From: Candidatus Heimdallarchaeota archaeon
GTDB lineage: Archaea; Asgardarchaeota; Heimdallarchaeia; Heimdallarchaeales; Heimdallarchaeaceae
Reading direction: 5' to 3'
Length of the DNA stretch: 45,301 nucleotides
Assembly (NCBI GenBank): GCA_016839945.1
Contig: JAEOTE010000092.1
Coordinates: 1 to 45,301 of the forward strand
Part shown: positions 42,554 through 45,301 of the stretch, piece after piece
Layout of the letters: each line of letters opens with the position of its first letter
Numbering within the stretch: the stretch's first letter is position 1
The notes under the pieces: generated by a model
Seen by the model: the letters and a program-made list of their open reading frames with translations, nothing else
What the model was told of the DNA's origin: nothing
Database searches by the model: none
Made by a program: the position numbers and the translations under genes

Positions 42554-43360
42554 TTATGGAATAATCTTTAGCCAATGGAATAAGTACCCTACTTCCTCGG
42601 AATCGGATTCTATGTTATCAAGAAAGAAATTGAAGATGACATGATATAAAGCATACACAGGAAAGTTTACTGTATATTTTAATTCCAATTCCCCAGAAAC
42701 TGTTGAATTAGCATAATCTTCCAAATAGATAGTTCCATTAACAATTATCTTCATTTTCAAAAAGATTGAATCTTTTGAGACATGCTTAGCTGAAATTCTA
42801 AATTCAAATGAAGTATTAGTTATATTCGAGGGGGGAACTTCAGAAAAAGCAAAAATATAACTTTCTGATTCTTTTTTGAAAAAGAGAGGAAAACATAAAC
42901 CAGTTATTATTAAAATTGTAGTTAATCCATAAAGAATATTCTTCTTCATTGATTTTTTTGAAATTTCTACTTTCAACACTTTTCTAAATGAAGTCAAATC
43001 TATATTGAAATCTTTATAGAATTTATTCCTAATCAAGAGAATTTGAAGTGCAATTTCCATTAGCAATGTAATGGATGAAATGATGATTATGATTATCTGA
43101 TATTTCACTGACTTTGTAATTAAAGTAACAAATGTTGCTACTATAATTGTTATTGAAATACTGAGAGAGAAGCTATAAACTATTTTTTTAAAAATTTTAT
43201 CAACTTTATAATTTAAAAGATCGAATAATATATAACCAGGAATAAAAAAGATGGTTAAGCTTATTGGAACTAGGCTAAACCAACCTAAGTAATTGCTTAG
43301 AAAAGACAATATTACGATTAAAACAAAGAGTGTGTGAAGTAATATTGTTTTCTCCTTCAT
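42554..43360 (-). CDS. DUF1616-like membrane protein
   Basis: The 268-residue protein has four to five helices. Two pairs at residues 5-50 and 65-110 are separated by FFIPGYILFDLLNYKVDKIFKK, the pattern of archaeal DUF1616 N-terminal membrane domains. A further helix lies near 145-162. A soluble outer domain from about 165 to 268 is rich in beta strands and Asn-x-Thr/Ser sites, such as NITNTSFEFRI and NGTIYLEDYANST. The function is unknown, but the family is common in archaeal surface-glycan loci. It ends 14 nt before the GT-C-like gene start, so they are probably co-transcribed. Confidence 0.6.
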   Translation of the reverse strand: MKEKTILLHTLFVLIVILSFLSNYLGWFSLVPISLTIFFIPGYILFDLLNYKVDKIFKKIVYSFSLSISITIIVATFVTLITKSVKYQIIIIIISSITLLMEIALQILLIRNKFYKDFNIDLTSFRKVLKVEISKKSMKKNILYGLTTILIITGLCFPLFFKKESESYIFAFSEVPPSNITNTSFEFRISAKHVSKDSIFLKMKIIVNGTIYLEDYANSTVSGELELKYTVNFPVYALYHVIFNFFLDNIESDSEEVGYLFHWLKIIP

Positions 43361-43474
43361 TATTATTATTCCTTTTGTACTTTATTTAAATTGTTTTCTC
43401 TTTAAAATGAAACGACGTATTTTACTTTTTATTTGATATAGACTACTCTCTATTACTTATATTATTTAAAATCT

Positions 43475-44632
43475 TTAGTATATCTCTTGTAAAATAAAAT
43501 CTTGTATCTTTTCAGATAGGTTTTTCCAACTATATTTTTCTAGATTGAAAGTTGAACTTCTTTTTGTCTTTTTCTGTAAAACTCTGTCTAAGCTTTCAAT
43601 AAAAGATTTTGTATCAGAATAGACTCCTCCATTCTTATACTCTTCCATAAAGAATTGGTGGGGATTTATTTTGGATGCAAGAATTGGTTTGTTCATTGCA
43701 GCATACTCAAGTAATTTCAAAGGAAAGCTTTGTCTAAAGATAAGAATATCGGCAATATGAGATATACAAATATCAAAACTTTGTATCCATGATGGGATCT
43801 CTTCATGATTTACAGGGGGAACAAAAAAAACACTATTGTTCAAATTTAGTTCTTCTGCCTTTTTTGTCATTTTATCAAATCCAGTTCCTTTTCCAATAAA
43901 AACGAGTATTAAATTTGAGTAAATTTTTAATGACTCAGAAAAGAGTTTTATTAGTTCCTCTAAATTTCTACTTACCTCCCATGAGCCGATATATCCTAAA
44001 ACTATGCTATTCTTATTTAGATTTAACCTTTCTTTAATATTAATTTCTAACTTTTCTTTCTTGAATAATTCTATATTTATTCCAGAAGGTATAATCAAAC
44101 ATTTCTTATTTTTTGGTATATTTTTCGAGTAGAATTCTCGGAGTTCATCAGTAATAAAAATCAAGCCATTTGTTTTTCTCATAAGGAATTTTTCTATTTT
44201 TGAAGCTAATTTGATATAAATGGATGAAATAAATTTAGGAATCGAACCTATAGAAAGACCCACATATAACCATGGACTCCTTATATCATAAATCACTTTA
44301 GTTTTTTTTCGAATTCTAGACAATTTAATAGCTGCAAGGGAAGAAAGTGGATATAAAGCATGTATAACATCAATTGGTTTTCTTTTATTTAGCTTTCTTA
44401 ATGCTCGTGAGGTTTTTAATGTGTATCTTATATTTCCCAATAATGAATATGGATCTCCTTTTACTGATATATTACTAAAATCATGTCCTTCTTGATATGA
44501 ATTTTCACCACATGAAATTACTGTTATTTCAATATCTTCAAGCTTCGATAGACTTTGAGAAATATTAAATAAGTAAGTTGAAAGCGCTTTATGAGAGCGA
44601 AGCGGAAAATTTTGAATGACAGCAATATGCAT
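43475..44632 (-). CDS. Family 4 glycosyltransferase (GT-B)
   Basis: The 385-residue protein has the GT4 layout: HIAVIQNFPLRSHKALSTYL at the N-terminus, DVIHALYPLSSLAAIKLS near 88-105, and IPSGINIELFKKEK near 180-193. VLGYIGSWEVSRNLEELIKL follows near 212-231. NHEEIPSWIQSFDICISHI and FPLKLLEYAAMNKPILASK (about 305-323) form the donor site with the E-x7-E-like glutamate. It should add a sugar in the cytosol to the lipid-linked glycan. The downstream DUF1616-like gene is on the same strand, with 114 nt between. Confidence 0.88.
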   Translation of the reverse strand: MHIAVIQNFPLRSHKALSTYLFNISQSLSKLEDIEITVISCGENSYQEGHDFSNISVKGDPYSLLGNIRYTLKTSRALRKLNKRKPIDVIHALYPLSSLAAIKLSRIRKKTKVIYDIRSPWLYVGLSIGSIPKFISSIYIKLASKIEKFLMRKTNGLIFITDELREFYSKNIPKNKKCLIIPSGINIELFKKEKLEINIKERLNLNKNSIVLGYIGSWEVSRNLEELIKLFSESLKIYSNLILVFIGKGTGFDKMTKKAEELNLNNSVFFVPPVNHEEIPSWIQSFDICISHIADILIFRQSFPLKLLEYAAMNKPILASKINPHQFFMEEYKNGGVYSDTKSFIESLDRVLQKKTKRSSTFNLEKYSWKNLSEKIQDFILQEIY

Positions 44633-44750
44633 TAATTTTGAGTTTAAAATTGTATTTATATTATTTGTGATTTGTCGTTTACATATCTTACAAGTCCAGA
44701 TAATTTTATTTTCTTACTTACAAATAGAAGAAATTAACAAATATAATTTC

Positions 44751-45301
44751 TTATTTGAAATGCATCTTAAGAGCAGATACTAATAATGCAATGCTTAAAA
44801 TAATAATGCCACTCATTATTATAACAATTCCAACTATAATCATAAATGGATTTTCTATATTTCCTGCTATTAACCAGTCTAAGATTTCAGAGCCACCAAA
44901 ATAGAATCCTAACACAATAAGAATACTACTTAATATAGCAAAAATTTTCAGAGGGTTAAGATCAATTAGCACTTTAATTAGAAATAAACTACTTGATCTA
45001 GCAAAATGAAATGGATTTTTCATAAGTCTTGACTCACCGTCTTCACGTTTTGCAAAGAAGATTGGAATTTCCCCTATCTTAGCTTTCTTTGTTGTTGCTT
45101 CAAGTATCATCTCTTGAGTGTATGTAAAATCACCTCTGATTTTTATTTTCTCAGCAAAATCATTTGTAAAAGCTCTGAAACCTGTCTGACCATCAGAAAT
45201 ACCTACTTTAGTTAGATATCTCAAGAGTCTAGAATATGATCTATTACCAAATTTTTTGAAAAAGGACATTTTTTCAATAGTTCCTGCAAATCTTGAACCC
45301 A
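44751..45301 (-). CDS. DPM1-like family 2 glycosyltransferase, C-terminal part (runs off right edge)
   Basis: The frame is open to the window edge; I read GSRFAGTIEK immediately before MSFFKKFGN, so the apparent Met is internal. GSRF, FFKKFGNRSYSRLLRYLT and SDGQTGFRAF are the end of the catalytic domain of dolichol-phosphate mannose synthase-like GT2 enzymes. After it come a basic loop with KREDGESRLMKNPF and two helices, at about residues 105-120 and 140-165 counted from that Met. Such enzymes charge polyprenyl-phosphate with a sugar, providing the donor for the GT-C-like enzyme. The first two thirds, with the DxD motif, lie outside. Confidence 0.88.
   Translation of the reverse strand, partial: GSRFAGTIEKMSFFKKFGNRSYSRLLRYLTKVGISDGQTGFRAFTNDFAEKIKIRGDFTYTQEMILEATTKKAKIGEIPIFFAKREDGESRLMKNPFHFARSSSLFLIKVLIDLNPLKIFAILSSILIVLGFYFGGSEILDWLIAGNIENPFMIIVGIVIIMSGIIILSIALLVSALKMHFK

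Noticed and set aside
42540..42575. Upstream 12-codon extension of the GT-C-like gene
   Set aside because: It would overlap the previous gene, and a good Shine-Dalgarno sits directly before the internal ATG at 42539.

Overview
This is about 45 kb of an AT-rich (roughly one-third G+C by eye) archaeal genome. The archaeal call rests on a TFB-family transcription factor, an Orc1/Cdc6-type AAA+ ATPase, TATA-like boxes just upstream of many genes, several TTG/GTG starts, poly-T terminator tracts and a PGF-CTERM-like tail on a secreted protein. An Asgard-type or other mesophilic uncultured lineage is possible, but nothing in the window proves it. I see no rRNA, tRNA, CRISPR array or insertion sequence.

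Region 1 (1-2632, all minus): a membrane protein, an Orc1/Cdc6-like ATPase, and an N6-adenine DNA methyltransferase that runs off the left edge. The methyltransferase has no in-frame ATG near its 5' end.

Region 2 (2724-13312), peptide uptake: a CubicO/Pab87-like serine hydrolase is divergent from a complete dipeptide/oligopeptide ABC system (binding protein, two permeases, two ATPases). The second ATPase is fused to an N-terminal multi-pass membrane domain and carries a 60-bp tandem repeat in its linker. A TPR-winged-helix protein follows and is a natural candidate regulator. The binding-protein and permease promoters share an upstream motif (CTAAACAT, 9-10 nt, CCCGAAAA) followed by a TATA-like box and an inverted repeat. 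A stem-loop plus T-run separates the binding protein from the permeases.

Region 3 (13309-21323), processing and amino-acid catabolism: a PHP phosphoesterase, a small ferritin-like protein and a methylmalonate-semialdehyde-type dehydrogenase form one minus-strand operon. It is divergent from a class III aminotransferase. A P1/DmpA-type peptidase, a beta-helix surface protein and a secreted subtilase follow. With region 2 this reads as an extracellular protein scavenging programme: surface protease, peptide import, intracellular peptidases, transamination and semialdehyde oxidation. That linkage is inference from content and proximity.

Region 4 (21540-27357): a divergent TFB, a HEAT/TPR-like cytosolic protein, an arylsulfotransferase-fold membrane-anchored protein, and a small secreted protein with a C-terminal anchor.

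Region 5 (27418-45301), surface glycan locus: two MOP-family flippases, a sulfotransferase, a hexapeptide acyltransferase, the pseudaminic-acid enzymes PseI, a PseF-like cytidylyltransferase, PseB and PseC, a TIM-barrel protein, DUF362 and Gfo/Idh/MocA proteins, a surface-carbohydrate GT-B-like protein, a multi-pass GT-C-like protein, a DUF1616-like protein, a GT4 glycosyltransferase and the C-terminal part of a DPM1-like GT2. I recognise no PseG hydrolase and no GNAT-type PseH, so two pathway steps must be done by other proteins here or elsewhere. The set suggests assembly of a nonulosonate-containing, possibly sulfated, lipid-linked surface glycan.
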